From Legionella sp. (GTDB lineage Bacteria > Pseudomonadota > Gammaproteobacteria > Legionellales > Legionellaceae): a DNA stretch of 64,000 nucleotides. The position numbers and the translations under genes were made by a program. The DNA lies in NCBI GenBank assembly GCA_030158115.1, contig JAOATK010000010.1, positions 1-64,000 on the forward strand, given 5' to 3'. How positions within the stretch are numbered: position 1 is the stretch's first letter; each line of letters starts with the position of its first letter. Of the stretch, positions 7,270 through 17,458 are shown one piece after another. The notes under the pieces were generated by a model, which was not told where the DNA came from, ran no database searches, and saw nothing but the letters and a program-made list of their open reading frames with translations.

Positions 7270-9735
7270 GTGCTACATACTATCTTAGTGTTGCTTACAA
7301 TAGCGGCGGTAGGCGTTTTGTTGACACGACAGGCGGCTATTTTAGTTTGGGCTATTAGTTTTGCTTTATTTAGTATGCTTATTTTTGTTTATAGTTCCCC
7401 AAGTTTATTAGTTAAAATGAGTCTTATTTTAATTCAAATAATCTTTGTGATAGGTTCTATTAAAACGTTAAGAAGCGCATTACTCTCCAAATATATTTTA
7501 AAAAAAATCAGTAAAGCGATGCCTGCTATGTCTGCTACAGAGCGAGAGGCTTTGGAAGCGGGGACAGTTAGTTGGGAGGGGGATCTTTTTAGTGGTGCTC
7601 CAGATTTTTCTTTGTTAAGAGATGCTCCTACAGTATGCCTAACTGAAGAAGAACAAGCTTTTCTAGATGGCCCTGTGAATACCTTATGTGCCATGATTGA
7701 CGACTGGGACATTACCCACAATCAAACTGATTTACCTCAAGACATCTGGAAATTTATTAAGGATCATCGTTTTTTAGGGATGATTATCCCTAAAAACTAC
7801 GGTGGCTTAGAGTTTTCAGCCACCGCGCAAATGTCTGTTTTGGTTAAAATATATGGACGTTCAGTCACAGCGGCCACTACCATCTCAGTCCCTAATTCTT
7901 TAGGGCCCGCTGAATTGTTATTAAAATATGGTACAGAACAACAAAAAAATTATTATTTACCTCGCCTGGCTGATGGACGTGAAATTCCCTGTTTTGCTCT
8001 AACAGGGCCTAATGCGGGTTCAGATGCAGCCTCAATTCCTGATCAAGGGATTGTTTGTTGTCAACAAGTTAACGATGAAGAGGTGATAGGGGTGCGTTTG
8101 AATTGGGACAAACGCTACATTACTCTGTGCCCTGTAGCTACAGTGATTGGTTTAGCCTTTAGAATGTTTGATCCTGATAATTTATTAGGAAAAGGTGAGG
8201 ACATTGGCATTAGCTGTGCGCTCATACCTGCGATGACACCTGGAGTGACTAAAGGTCGCCGACATTTTCCTTTAAATACAGGGTTCTTAAATGGGCCGAC
8301 TCAGGGCAAAGATGTTTTTATTCCTTTAGACTATTTAATTGGTGGCGCTGCGATGGCAGGGCAGGGCTGGCGAATGTTGATGGAGTGCTTAAGTGCGGGT
8401 CGTGCGATATCACTTCCATCAAGTGCCAGTGGTGGCGCTCAAACAGCGGCTCTTGCAGCCGGTGCTTATGCCAGAATTCGTAAGCAATTTAATCAACCCA
8501 TTGGGAAATTTGAAGGGATTGAAGAACCTTTGGCAAGAATTGCCGCTAATACTTACATTATTGATGCTTCTTTAACAATGGCCGCTGCAGCGATTGATCA
8601 GGGTGCTAAGCCTTCAGTTGCTGGTGCTATTTTAAAATATCATACGACTGAGCGCGCTCGCTCTATTTCAATTGATGCAATGGATATTCATGGTGGAAAG
8701 GGGATATGCTTGGGGCCGAATAATTATTTAGGCAGAGGTTTTCAAAGTGTGCCTATTGCCATTACGGTTGAGGGCGCCAATGTTTTGACTCGTAGTTTAA
8801 TTATTTTTGGTCAAGGTGCGATACGTTGTCATCCTTATGTATTTACTGAGTTAGAAAGTATTAGAAACAATGATGTAGCCGAGTTTGATAGGGCATTTTT
8901 TTCTCATGCTGGATTTATCATTGCTAATTTGACTAAATCACTCATATTTGGTTGGACGGATGCTTATGGTTCTAAAGCACCAGTTAGCCTTGTTAAACGG
9001 TATTATCAATTAATCCATAAATACAGCGCTAATCTGGCTTTTCTTGCTGATTTTTCTATGGTATTACTTGGTGGTGCTTTAAAACGAAAAGAAAAGTTGT
9101 CCGCACGTTTAGGTGATATGTTAAGTTCTTTATACATGGCGTCTGCCGTGCTGAAGCGTTTTCATGATGATGGAGAACCGGTAGCTGATTTACCTTTGGT
9201 TGAATGGAGTTGTCAACAATTACTTCATGAGTGTGGGGTGGCTATGCAGGGGGTTATTAGTAATTTTCCTAAACGTTGGGCTCGTGTTGTATTGCATTTA
9301 ATATTAAAACCATTAGGTAATCATAGAATTCAACCTAGCGATCAATTAGGTCATCAATTAGCACGTATTTTAATAGAGCCTTGTGAGACACGAAATCGAC
9401 TGACTCGTTTAGTTTATCGTACAGCTGGAGATAATTGTCCCTTAGGACGAATGGAAGAGGCATTTTATAAGATTTGTGCGGTAGAGGAGCTAGAGCGAAA
9501 AGTCGCACAAGCTGTAAAAGATAACAAATTAATATCATTGACATTGCTTAATCAGATAGACGAAGCCTTGGCTTTAAACATGTTAACCTTAAGCGAGGCT
9601 AGCCAATTAAGAGAAGCAGAGTTGGCTAGACAAAATGTGATTAAGGTGGATGATTTTAATGACGATGAGTTGCGTCGTCCTTTGAAAATAAAAAAGGATA
9701 TGTTCAATAAAAATAATCTGGAAATATTTGAGTAG
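7270..9735 (+). CDS. fadE: Acyl-CoA dehydrogenase FadE
   Basis: This large FadE-type acyl-CoA dehydrogenase has 821 residues against about 814 in E. coli. Two hydrophobic segments at the N-terminus are followed by the acyl-CoA dehydrogenase core, with a FAD-contact ALTGPNAGSDAAS stretch and the conserved EGANVLTR segment whose Glu501 is at the catalytic-base position. A long C-terminal DUF1974-like part follows. It would catalyse the first, FAD-linked step of beta-oxidation. The start is GTG with AGGGAG just upstream. It ends the ugp-hydrolase-fadE operon, which links phospholipid-derived glycerol phosphate uptake with fatty-acid breakdown. Confidence 0.94.
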   Translation: MLHTILVLLTIAAVGVLLTRQAAILVWAISFALFSMLIFVYSSPSLLVKMSLILIQIIFVIGSIKTLRSALLSKYILKKISKAMPAMSATEREALEAGTVSWEGDLFSGAPDFSLLRDAPTVCLTEEEQAFLDGPVNTLCAMIDDWDITHNQTDLPQDIWKFIKDHRFLGMIIPKNYGGLEFSATAQMSVLVKIYGRSVTAATTISVPNSLGPAELLLKYGTEQQKNYYLPRLADGREIPCFALTGPNAGSDAASIPDQGIVCCQQVNDEEVIGVRLNWDKRYITLCPVATVIGLAFRMFDPDNLLGKGEDIGISCALIPAMTPGVTKGRRHFPLNTGFLNGPTQGKDVFIPLDYLIGGAAMAGQGWRMLMECLSAGRAISLPSSASGGAQTAALAAGAYARIRKQFNQPIGKFEGIEEPLARIAANTYIIDASLTMAAAAIDQGAKPSVAGAILKYHTTERARSISIDAMDIHGGKGICLGPNNYLGRGFQSVPIAITVEGANVLTRSLIIFGQGAIRCHPYVFTELESIRNNDVAEFDRAFFSHAGFIIANLTKSLIFGWTDAYGSKAPVSLVKRYYQLIHKYSANLAFLADFSMVLLGGALKRKEKLSARLGDMLSSLYMASAVLKRFHDDGEPVADLPLVEWSCQQLLHECGVAMQGVISNFPKRWARVVLHLILKPLGNHRIQPSDQLGHQLARILIEPCETRNRLTRLVYRTAGDNCPLGRMEEAFYKICAVEELERKVAQAVKDNKLISLTLLNQIDEALALNMLTLSEASQLREAELARQNVIKVDDFNDDELRRPLKIKKDMFNKNNLEIFE

Positions 9736-9767
9736 ATAGGGGTTGTCGAGATCTAAATTATTAACAG

Positions 9768-9802
9768 ACCCTAAGCAAATTAAGCTATAGGATGCTTAGG
9801 GT
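9768..9802. terminator. Stem-loop after fadE
   Basis: Perfect 9-bp arms ACCCTAAGC (9768-9776) and GCTTAGGGT (9794-9802) enclose a 17-base loop, about 30 bases after the fadE stop. There is no T-run, so a Rho-independent terminator is not certain; it may mark the operon 3' end or lie in the leader of the following effector gene. Confidence 0.4.
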
Positions 9803-9889
9803 AGTAGCATAATCAAGTAGGTTTACCCGGTAGTTTGCTTGTTTATTTTTTAATCAGATCTATAATTGTAATCATTAGTCATCATAGAA

Positions 9890-12889
9890 ATGCGCGATAT
9901 GTTATTAAAAGAAGCACTGGAAGCAGCCGGTATTACGACTCAAAATTATCCCGAACTCTATGAAGCGATTATTCAAGAAGAATACTGTATTGATAATCTT
10001 ACTAAGGCATTTATCACACTAAAAGAAGCCGGTATTACATTTAAAGATGGTTCAGAACTCTATGAGATTATTATTCAAATGCCCGATCTTGCTGGTAAAC
10101 TCGCTACAGCATTTATTGTATTAAAAGAAGCAGACATCACATTTAAAGATTATCCTGTACTTTATGAGGCTATTATTGAATATGCATCTGATAAACTCGC
10201 TATGGCATTTGTCAGGCTAAAAAAATCAGGTATCACATTTAAAGATCATCTAATACTCTATGAGGCGATCATTAAAAATGCTCCTTATGCTATGAGCTTT
10301 GCAACGGTATTTGAAATGCTAAAAGGTGAGGGTGCAACATTTGAAGACTATCCATTATTTTACGAGGCAATTATTCAAAGTGTATATCATATTGATACAC
10401 TGATTACGGCATTTAACGCACTAAAAGAAGTGGGCATCACGTTTAAAGAGCATCTAAACCTTTATGAAGTGATTATGGAAGACTCAGCCTATGCTGATGA
10501 ATTCACTATGGCATTTATCGCATTAAAAGATGCTGGCATAACACCTCAAGATTACCCGGCACTGTATGAATTAGTTAATAAGGATGTTCATAGTAGCTTT
10601 TCTTCTTGCCTGAATAAGGTGAAGTTACTTGGTTTTCAACTACCTGATAATCTGGAGATTATTCAGCAAATTTTGAATAAAAGTATTTTCGCGTTGGATA
10701 TTCTTGACTGGTTAGAAACTAATCAGCTAACTATGAAGACTCATCATTATATTTATAACATCTTCTTTTTAAATGAAAAAATATTACTAGACTCCACTTA
10801 CCATTACTTGAAAGTTAAAATTAAATTCGAGCAATACTTCAAAGATAATCCCCTATATTTAGAAAGTGATGAAGGTTATCAGGCGCAGCGTCAGAATATA
10901 GAAGCCATTATAGATGAAGTTCTTTATAAGGATTTCATTCAAGGGCCTTTGAATAAAGCTCTTGCAACTCAAGAGCTTGAGCTCATTTTACAACAAATTA
11001 CTATTGAACCGATTGAAAACATTAACATGAGATATGATGAATCACTGGGTTATATTCTGCAATTTCGCAAAGCACCTGAAATATACTTAAGTGAGCTTTT
11101 AAGATTAACTAACTTTAATCACCTCAGCTTATCAGAAGCGGACATCATGTTATTGGGGGATAAAATAGCAGCACTTTCTCCGGACTTTGTGTCAAAAAGA
11201 GTGTTGCTTGCTAACTCTTTCATATACAAATTGCCTGATGCAGCAATAAATGCAATCACTTGCTATCTTGATGTGTACTACAAAAACATAAATCGCCTCT
11301 TCCGTGGTGTGCCACAATTGGACGAGGATAGATATGTTTGGCTCGAACCAGTTCATGCGAGTGAAAATTTAATAGTTAACTTCTTAGCTGGTTCTTTGGT
11401 TAACTGGGCAGCTGCTGAATTACCAAGAATTTTAATTGCCACCGAAGAACGAGTTATTTTAGAAAAAATTCTGAGTAGAAAAGACAACTCTTCTGAAATG
11501 ATGAAACATATACAAGAAGATGCAACTTTTTATAAAGCCATAATTGATGAGAGTCTTAAAGCTTGCGTTATCACTCAAGATGAATACGATAAAATAAAGC
11601 CTTGCTTTCGTCAATTAACCGTTTTCTTTCCAATCTATGACCAAATCGACAGAGGAGAAAATCTGGATGTATCTGAGCAAGATGGGGAGCATTGGACTAT
11701 GGTGAATCGACTGTCTAATGCTGTATTCGCACCTTCTGTAATAAGCTTTAGTGTGTTGCCAGAAGGTGCGCCTTATTTCCATCAAGAAAAAACGATACGT
11801 ACTAAGCTTGAATTCTCTTCCCTGACTCGACCAGTTATTAGTCAAGTAGAGGGGGAGATACTTATCCCACAAGGGACCACCCATCTCTATTCTGCAACAA
11901 AAGAAGGCTTTTTCGCGCGCGAAGTAAATAGTCCAGGAATTCTCCCTCATGGTGGTTTTTGGTCAAGTACAGCGATTGCACAAGCGTATCGTGATTATCT
12001 AGTTAAGCCTTACAAAGATTCAGCCAGTGATGAAATAACCATAGAAAATAAAACTATATACAGGCCCAATCATGGTTTGGCACATACCTATAGAATCATG
12101 CTGTATATCGATGTGGTCATTGATTACTTTGCACACCATGCTGAAAATGAAATGTTTCAGTTATTTTGCCAATATATAATGCCAGAAGAGCGCGAGTGGT
12201 TGCGAGTTGCTGCAGCATATAGTATCACAGGTCGTGAAAGTGAAATTTCCGCTGGTATGAATTTAAAACAATATGACAGGTATAGAGAAGCCTGTATGCA
12301 ACACATGGACTCCTTCTTAGAAAAATTCCCTCCAAAGACTGATGATCCTTTAATGCGAGAACGTATGCTTGAGATTATGCGCTGGATGGGTAATCCAAGA
12401 TATGAAACAGAAGTTAATGATCCATCACCTATTAATGAGTACCCTGATTCAAATGAGCGTGAGCATCGAAATTTCATTTATCGTATTTTAACGATTGCGC
12501 ATAAATTAGATTTGCCTCGCTGTTATGGTCCAGACCAATTTCAAGCTGCGATGGCTATGTGTCGAACTCTCTCTCAGGAAAGCCCAGAACAACAGGCGTG
12601 TTATCTACGTATGATTCGTTATGCTCTGGACTTGAATCAAGCACATGGTGATAGATTAAATACTTTTCTGTCCCCTTCGGGCGAGTTTATCTCTTGCTCA
12701 GAACCTTATCGTTCACCTTTTGGTCTTGTAAATGCTAATCTGCGTCAGCTAAGGGCTGTGACTAATACTGTGCCACAGCTTAAACTCACAGAATCCTATC
12801 AATTTCCAGGGAGTGAGAATGAGGAGTTGATACAAAAGGTTTTAAAAATATGCGGCATTCGTTCAATACCCCCAGATAATAGCCCTTAA
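9890..12889 (+). CDS. Probable Dot/Icm effector: 34-residue repeats plus SidE-type phosphodiesterase domain
   Basis: This 999-residue protein has no signal peptide or membrane segment. Residues 14-249 hold seven tandem repeats at 14, 48, 82, 114, 148, 182 and 216 (period 34, once 32), with a core of GITFKDYP..LYEAII and ..AF..LKEA. A middle part of unknown fold follows. The C-terminal third has NHGLAHT (His728, His732), then GRESE (Glu783, Glu785), then AHKLDLPR (His871). This order of His, Glu and His matches the phosphodiesterase domain of the Legionella SidE family, where those residues cleave ADP-ribosylated ubiquitin or act as phosphoribosyl-ubiquitin hydrolases (DupA/DupB). No ADP-ribosyltransferase R-S-ExE module follows. 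The start has no strong Shine-Dalgarno site; the ATG three codons on is an alternative. Secretion by Dot/Icm is inferred. Confidence 0.8.
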   Translation: MRDMLLKEALEAAGITTQNYPELYEAIIQEEYCIDNLTKAFITLKEAGITFKDGSELYEIIIQMPDLAGKLATAFIVLKEADITFKDYPVLYEAIIEYASDKLAMAFVRLKKSGITFKDHLILYEAIIKNAPYAMSFATVFEMLKGEGATFEDYPLFYEAIIQSVYHIDTLITAFNALKEVGITFKEHLNLYEVIMEDSAYADEFTMAFIALKDAGITPQDYPALYELVNKDVHSSFSSCLNKVKLLGFQLPDNLEIIQQILNKSIFALDILDWLETNQLTMKTHHYIYNIFFLNEKILLDSTYHYLKVKIKFEQYFKDNPLYLESDEGYQAQRQNIEAIIDEVLYKDFIQGPLNKALATQELELILQQITIEPIENINMRYDESLGYILQFRKAPEIYLSELLRLTNFNHLSLSEADIMLLGDKIAALSPDFVSKRVLLANSFIYKLPDAAINAITCYLDVYYKNINRLFRGVPQLDEDRYVWLEPVHASENLIVNFLAGSLVNWAAAELPRILIATEERVILEKILSRKDNSSEMMKHIQEDATFYKAIIDESLKACVITQDEYDKIKPCFRQLTVFFPIYDQIDRGENLDVSEQDGEHWTMVNRLSNAVFAPSVISFSVLPEGAPYFHQEKTIRTKLEFSSLTRPVISQVEGEILIPQGTTHLYSATKEGFFAREVNSPGILPHGGFWSSTAIAQAYRDYLVKPYKDSASDEITIENKTIYRPNHGLAHTYRIMLYIDVVIDYFAHHAENEMFQLFCQYIMPEEREWLRVAAAYSITGRESEISAGMNLKQYDRYREACMQHMDSFLEKFPPKTDDPLMRERMLEIMRWMGNPRYETEVNDPSPINEYPDSNEREHRNFIYRILTIAHKLDLPRCYGPDQFQAAMAMCRTLSQESPEQQACYLRMIRYALDLNQAHGDRLNTFLSPSGEFISCSEPYRSPFGLVNANLRQLRAVTNTVPQLKLTESYQFPGSENEELIQKVLKICGIRSIPPDNSP

Positions 12890-13019
12890 AATCATTGTCA
12901 GCTTAGCGGATCAATCAATAAATATACTTATTGAGAGAAGGGTGAGCTATTAGAAGTAATTAACGGCGCATAGTTAAGGAATTTTAGGAATGGTTTAGGC
13001 TCTTGTAAACTCGGTGTCA

Positions 13020-13078
13020 TTAAGTTAAGTTTTTCTCTTCTCCCCCTCGAGGAGGGAAGAGAAAATACCTTAACTTAA
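13020..13078. terminator. Bidirectional stem-loop between effector and minE
   Basis: TTAAGTTAAG (13020-13029) pairs with CTTAACTTAA (13069-13078), and an inner TTTTCTCTTC (13031-13040) pairs with GAAGAGAAAA (13056-13065) around a CCCCTCGAGGAGG tip. It lies between two converging genes, so it probably ends transcripts from both sides. No other feature was seen in 12890-13116. Confidence 0.65.
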
Positions 13079-13116
13079 AGCAATGTTTTGTAGCCTAGAT
13101 ACAAAAGAATGATTTG

Positions 13117-13383
13117 TTACGCTTCTTCTAGCGCATCATCTGGCATAGTGATATTTAACTCAAGTACAGAATTGTCTCCGAGACGCTCAAGATTCACGCT
13201 GACCTGATCTCGTGTAACATTCACGTATTTTGCAATCACTGCAAGAATTTCTTCTTGTAATTTTGGCAAATAATCAGGCGTACTACGTTGTGAACGCTCA
13301 TGAGAAATAATAATTTGTAAACGTTCTTTCGCCACAGACGCTGTAGCGGTGCTTCTTCTGCGTAGGTAATTGAAGATGCTCAT
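13117..13383 (-). CDS. minE: Cell-division topological specificity factor MinE
   Basis: This 88-residue MinE begins with the membrane-targeting MSIFNYLRR segment and continues with the MinD-contact helix and the C-terminal dimerisation domain ([16 protein letters not shown]). It drives MinD release from the membrane and pole-to-pole oscillation that places the division septum at mid-cell. It overlaps minD by four bases and is the last gene of the pair. Confidence 0.95.
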   Translation of the reverse strand: MSIFNYLRRRSTATASVAKERLQIIISHERSQRSTPDYLPKLQEEILAVIAKYVNVTRDQVSVNLERLGDNSVLELNITMPDDALEEA

Positions 13384-14210
13384 ACCATTGCCTCCTCTTT
13401 GTTTTTACCGAATAAACGACGCAATAAACTTTTACGTTCGTGACTTATAAAGCGCATAGGTCTTTCTTCACCAAGAAAACGAGCAATGGCATCTTGATAA
13501 GCCAAACTAGCATCACTGGCTTCATCAAGAACGACAGGTGTCCCGGTATTTGAGGCTTTTAATACGGATTTAGATTCTGGAATAACACCAATCAACGGAA
13601 TCGCTAAAATTTCTTGCACGTCAGTCACAGAGAGCATTTCACCGCGATCAACACGATCAGGATCATAACGAGTTAATAAGAGATGCTCTTGAATTCTACC
13701 TGAATTTTCAATCGCTCTTTTAGTTTTGCTAGCGAGTAAGCCAAGAATTCTATCCGAATCACGAACAGAAGACACTTCAGGATTGGTGACGACTATCGCA
13801 TGGTCAGCAAAATACATGGCCATTAATGCGCCTGTTTCAATTCCTGCAGGAGAGTCGCAAACAATAAATTCAAAGTCTTTGGCAAGATCATTTAAGATCT
13901 TTTCAACACCTTCTATCGTTAATGCATCTTTATCTCTAGTCTGCGAGGCAGGTAAAATAAAGAGGTTTGGAATGCGCTTATCTTTAATCAGGGCTTGATT
14001 AAGACTAGCTTCCCCATTAATAACATTAATAAAGTCATAAACAACACGTCGTTCACAACCCATAATAATGTCTAAATTTCTTAGGCCGATATCAAAATCG
14101 ACAACAACGGTCTTGTGACCTAACAAGGCCAAACCGGAAGAAATTGCTGCAGAAGAAGTAGTTTTTCCTACTCCACCTTTACCTGATGTCACTACGATAA
14201 TTTTAGCCAA
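13380..14210 (-). CDS. minD: Septum-site-determining ATPase MinD
   Basis: This 276-residue ParA/MinD ATPase has the deviant Walker A KGGVGKTT at 11-18 and a C-terminal amphipathic membrane anchor ([13 protein letters not shown]). It should recruit the inhibitor MinC to the membrane and be stimulated by MinE. The usual partner minC is not upstream: the next 198 bp are non-coding and then guaB runs the other way. MinC must therefore be encoded elsewhere in the genome. Confidence 0.95.
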   Translation of the reverse strand: MAKIIVVTSGKGGVGKTTSSAAISSGLALLGHKTVVVDFDIGLRNLDIIMGCERRVVYDFINVINGEASLNQALIKDKRIPNLFILPASQTRDKDALTIEGVEKILNDLAKDFEFIVCDSPAGIETGALMAMYFADHAIVVTNPEVSSVRDSDRILGLLASKTKRAIENSGRIQEHLLLTRYDPDRVDRGEMLSVTDVQEILAIPLIGVIPESKSVLKASNTGTPVVLDEASDASLAYQDAIARFLGEERPMRFISHERKSLLRRLFGKNKEEAMV

Positions 14211-14345
14211 GACGAACCCATCCTATTTTTGTTGATTTAACACAACATTTAACCAACAGTGTACACGTTAACTAATAATTAATTCAAGTGATTGAAGCAC
14301 TATAAGATTAATATACTCTTTTTGCATTGGATCCCGACATGACTA

Positions 14346-14374
14346 TTCCACTTCTTTAGTATTTGTTGTATACT
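14346..14374 (+). promoter_or_regulatory. Candidate guaB promoter
   Basis: A TATACT -10 box (14369-14374) lies 17 bases after TTCCAC (14346-14351), a weak -35 box. The -10 is about 35 bases before the guaB ATG. The spacing is right but the -35 is poor, so the call is tentative. Confidence 0.4.
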
Positions 14375-14408
14375 TTCTGGTTAATTTAACTACTTTAATG
14401 AGAACGAA

Positions 14409-15881
14409 ATGTCCCTTTCAATCGTGCAGCAATCATTAACGTTTGACGATGTGTTACTTTTGCCCGCGCATTCTTTAATTCTTCCTAAGGATGTTTCGTT
14501 AAAAACAAAGCTTACTCGAACCATTAATCTGAATATGCCCTTAGTCTCTGCAGCGATGGATACAGTGACAGAAGCGCGTTTAGCCATTGCTTTAGCTCAA
14601 GAAGGTGGTATCGGTATTATTCATAAAAATATGACGATTCGTGATCAGGCTGATGAAGTTCGTAAAGTGAAAAAATTTGAAAGTGGCATGGTGAAAGATC
14701 CAGTTACTGTGACTCCTGATCTCACTGTTCAAGAATTATTAGAGGTTATGCATAAATATAATTTTTCTGGTGTTCCTGTGGTGGATGGTGAGCACCTAAT
14801 AGGTATTGTCACAAGTCGTGATATTCGTTTTGAAACGAACTTATCATTAACTGTTGATAAGGTTATGACCCCAAAAAGTAGATTAGTCACTGTGAAAGAG
14901 GGCGCCAGTCGTGAAGAGGTCTGCCGCTTATTACATAAACATCGTATTGAAAAATTATTGGTGGTTAATGATGCCTTTGAATTACGTGGCTTAATTACTG
15001 TTAAAGACATCCAAAAAGCTAAAGAAAACCCCTATGCTTGTAAAGATGATGCAGAGCAATTACGTGTAGGAGCCGCAGTGGGTGTAGGCGACAGCACAGA
15101 TGAGCGTGTTGCCGCATTAGTTGATGCAGGGGTGGATGTATTGGTTGTGGATACGGCACATGGCCACTCTCAAGGTGTGATCAATCGCGTTAAATGGATT
15201 AAAAAACATTTTCCTGCGGTGCAAGTGATTGGTGGAAATATTGCCACCGCTGCTGCCGCGCGTGATTTATATAAAGCAGGCGCTGATGCCGTGAAAGTAG
15301 GTATAGGGCCAGGCTCCATCTGTACCACTCGTATTATTACAGGGGTAGGTGTTCCGCAAATTAGTGCAATTGCTAATGTAGCGCAGGAACTCAAAGGAAA
15401 AATTCCAGTGATTGCAGATGGTGGGATTCGTTTTTCAGGTGATGTATGCAAAGCACTTGCTGCAGGTGCAGATACAGTGATGTTAGGTAGTATGTTTGCA
15501 GGAACTGAAGAATCTCCTGGTGAAATAGAACTTTATCAAGGAACTACTTACAAAAGTTATCGTGGCATGGGCTCTATCGGTGCAATGGCTGCAGCACAAG
15601 GTTCAAGTGATCGTTATTTTCAAGATGCGTCATTAGGTTCTGAAAAATTGGTTCCAGAAGGAATTGAAGGGCGTGTGCCATATAAAGGATTAGTGCAATC
15701 AATTATTCATCAGTTATTAGGTGGTTTGCGTTCATGCATGGGTTACACTGGGTGTGAGACCATTGAACGATTACATACCAAAGCTGAATTTGTACAAGTT
15801 ACTAATGCGGGAATGCGTGAGTCACATGTTCACGATGTTAGTATTACTAAACAAGCTCCAAACTATCAGGTAGATAATTAA
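14409..15881 (+). CDS. guaB: IMP dehydrogenase GuaB
   Basis: This is inosine-5'-monophosphate dehydrogenase, 490 residues, catalysing the NAD-dependent IMP to XMP step of guanine nucleotide synthesis. A TIM barrel is interrupted by two CBS domains at about 95-205. The catalytic loop GPGSICTTR places Cys305 exactly as in E. coli, and the mobile flap region ([10 protein letters not shown] and following) is intact. Two bases separate it from guaA, so the two form the classic guaBA operon. It is divergent from minD. Confidence 0.97.
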   Translation: MSLSIVQQSLTFDDVLLLPAHSLILPKDVSLKTKLTRTINLNMPLVSAAMDTVTEARLAIALAQEGGIGIIHKNMTIRDQADEVRKVKKFESGMVKDPVTVTPDLTVQELLEVMHKYNFSGVPVVDGEHLIGIVTSRDIRFETNLSLTVDKVMTPKSRLVTVKEGASREEVCRLLHKHRIEKLLVVNDAFELRGLITVKDIQKAKENPYACKDDAEQLRVGAAVGVGDSTDERVAALVDAGVDVLVVDTAHGHSQGVINRVKWIKKHFPAVQVIGGNIATAAAARDLYKAGADAVKVGIGPGSICTTRIITGVGVPQISAIANVAQELKGKIPVIADGGIRFSGDVCKALAAGADTVMLGSMFAGTEESPGEIELYQGTTYKSYRGMGSIGAMAAAQGSSDRYFQDASLGSEKLVPEGIEGRVPYKGLVQSIIHQLLGGLRSCMGYTGCETIERLHTKAEFVQVTNAGMRESHVHDVSITKQAPNYQVDN

Positions 15882-15883
15882 CA

Positions 15884-17458
15884 ATGACTGATTTAAAGCA
15901 ACATCCTTTGATAATTCTTGATTTTGGTTCTCAATACACTCAACTTATTGCACGTCGTGTTCGTGAACTAGGGGTTTATTGCGAAATCCATCCGTTTAAT
16001 ATAGACCATGCTCAATTTAAAAAACTTAATCCATGCGGCCTGATTTTGTCAGGTGGTCCGTCCACCGTAACTCACCATGCTAATCCGCGAGCACCTGAAT
16101 GGGTCTTTACTTGTGGCCTTCCGATTTTAGGGATTTGTTATGGCATGCAAACCATGGCGGTTCAATTAGGCGGTGAAGTACAATCCTCCATGCTGCGGGA
16201 ATTTGGTTATGCTGAATTAAGAGTACAAGAAGCCAATTTATTATTTGCTCAAATTGAAGATCGTCGAGATGTTGATGGAGCGGTATTAGATGTGTGGATG
16301 AGTCATGGAGACAAAGTAACTCAACTGCCGCCGGGTTTTAAGATTATTTGTGATACAAAAAATGCTCCAATTGCTGGTATGGCAGATGAAAGTCGCCGAA
16401 TGTATGGCTTGCAATTTCATCCGGAAGTTACTCATACCTTGCAAGGATCTAAGATTTTAAATCGCTTTGTGGTTGAGATATGTCAAGCAGCTACTAATTG
16501 GACTTCAGGGCTTATTATTGAAGAAGCCATCCATCAAATTAGAGAACAAGTAGGGTGTGAGAACGTACTGCTTGGTTTATCGGGTGGGGTAGACTCTTCT
16601 GTGGTAGCAGCCCTTTTACAAAAAGCAATTGGTCAGCAATTAGTTTGTGTTTTTGTCGATACCGGTTTATTGCGCCTTAACGAGGCCGATGAAGTGATCA
16701 AAATGTTTAGTGAGCATATGGGGGTGCGCGTTATTGCGGTCAATGCGGAAGAAAAATTTTTAAATGCATTGAAAGGAATTACCTGCCCTGAAGAAAAAAG
16801 AAAGATTATTGGTCGTACTTTTATTGAAGTATTTGACGAAGAAGCACAGAAAATCACAGGAATTTCTTGGTTAGCTCAAGGGACAATTTATCCAGATGTC
16901 ATAGAATCTGCTGCGACGAATTCCAATGGTACATCTGTTGTTATCAAATCACATCATAATGTAGGTGGGCTGCCTGAGACATTAAATTTAAAACTATTAG
17001 AGCCTGTGCGTGAATTATTTAAAGATGAAGTACGCAAAATCGGTCTTGAATTAGGTTTACCTGCTCATATGGTTTATAGACACCCATTTCCAGGACCAGG
17101 TTTAGGGGTACGCATTTTAGGAGAAGTAAAAAAAGAATATGCTGATATTTTACGTAAAGCAGATGCAATCTTTATTGAAGAACTACGAAAAGCAGATCTC
17201 TATGATAAAATCAGCCAAGCATTTGCAGTGTTTTTACCGGTTAAAAGTGTCGGTGTGATGGGTGATGGTCGTAAATACGATTATGTTATTTGTCTGCGCG
17301 CGGTAGAAACAGTGGATTTTATGACCGCACATTGGTCTCATCTACCTTGGGATTTTTTAGGCTTAGTTTCTAACCGTATCATTAATGAAGTCGCTTTGGT
17401 TTCCCGTGTGACCTATGATATTTCAGGTAAACCTCCTGCAACTATTGAATGGGAATAA
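15884..17458 (+). CDS. guaA: GMP synthase (glutamine-hydrolysing) GuaA
   Basis: This 524-residue enzyme converts XMP to GMP with glutamine and ATP. The N-terminal class I glutamine amidotransferase has nucleophile Cys85 (GICYG) and partners His179 and Glu181 (QFHPEV). The ATP-pyrophosphatase loop LSGGVDSS is at 232-239, followed by the C-terminal dimerisation domain. Its stop overlaps the likely tadA start in TAATG, so guaB-guaA-tadA are probably one transcript. Confidence 0.97.
   Translation: MTDLKQHPLIILDFGSQYTQLIARRVRELGVYCEIHPFNIDHAQFKKLNPCGLILSGGPSTVTHHANPRAPEWVFTCGLPILGICYGMQTMAVQLGGEVQSSMLREFGYAELRVQEANLLFAQIEDRRDVDGAVLDVWMSHGDKVTQLPPGFKIICDTKNAPIAGMADESRRMYGLQFHPEVTHTLQGSKILNRFVVEICQAATNWTSGLIIEEAIHQIREQVGCENVLLGLSGGVDSSVVAALLQKAIGQQLVCVFVDTGLLRLNEADEVIKMFSEHMGVRVIAVNAEEKFLNALKGITCPEEKRKIIGRTFIEVFDEEAQKITGISWLAQGTIYPDVIESAATNSNGTSVVIKSHHNVGGLPETLNLKLLEPVRELFKDEVRKIGLELGLPAHMVYRHPFPGPGLGVRILGEVKKEYADILRKADAIFIEELRKADLYDKISQAFAVFLPVKSVGVMGDGRKYDYVICLRAVETVDFMTAHWSHLPWDFLGLVSNRIINEVALVSRVTYDISGKPPATIEWE

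Noticed and set aside
9740..9889. PmrA or CpxR operator ahead of the effector gene
   Set aside because: No tandem TTAA or GTAAA boxes with the right spacing were found; only the fadE stem-loop is clear.
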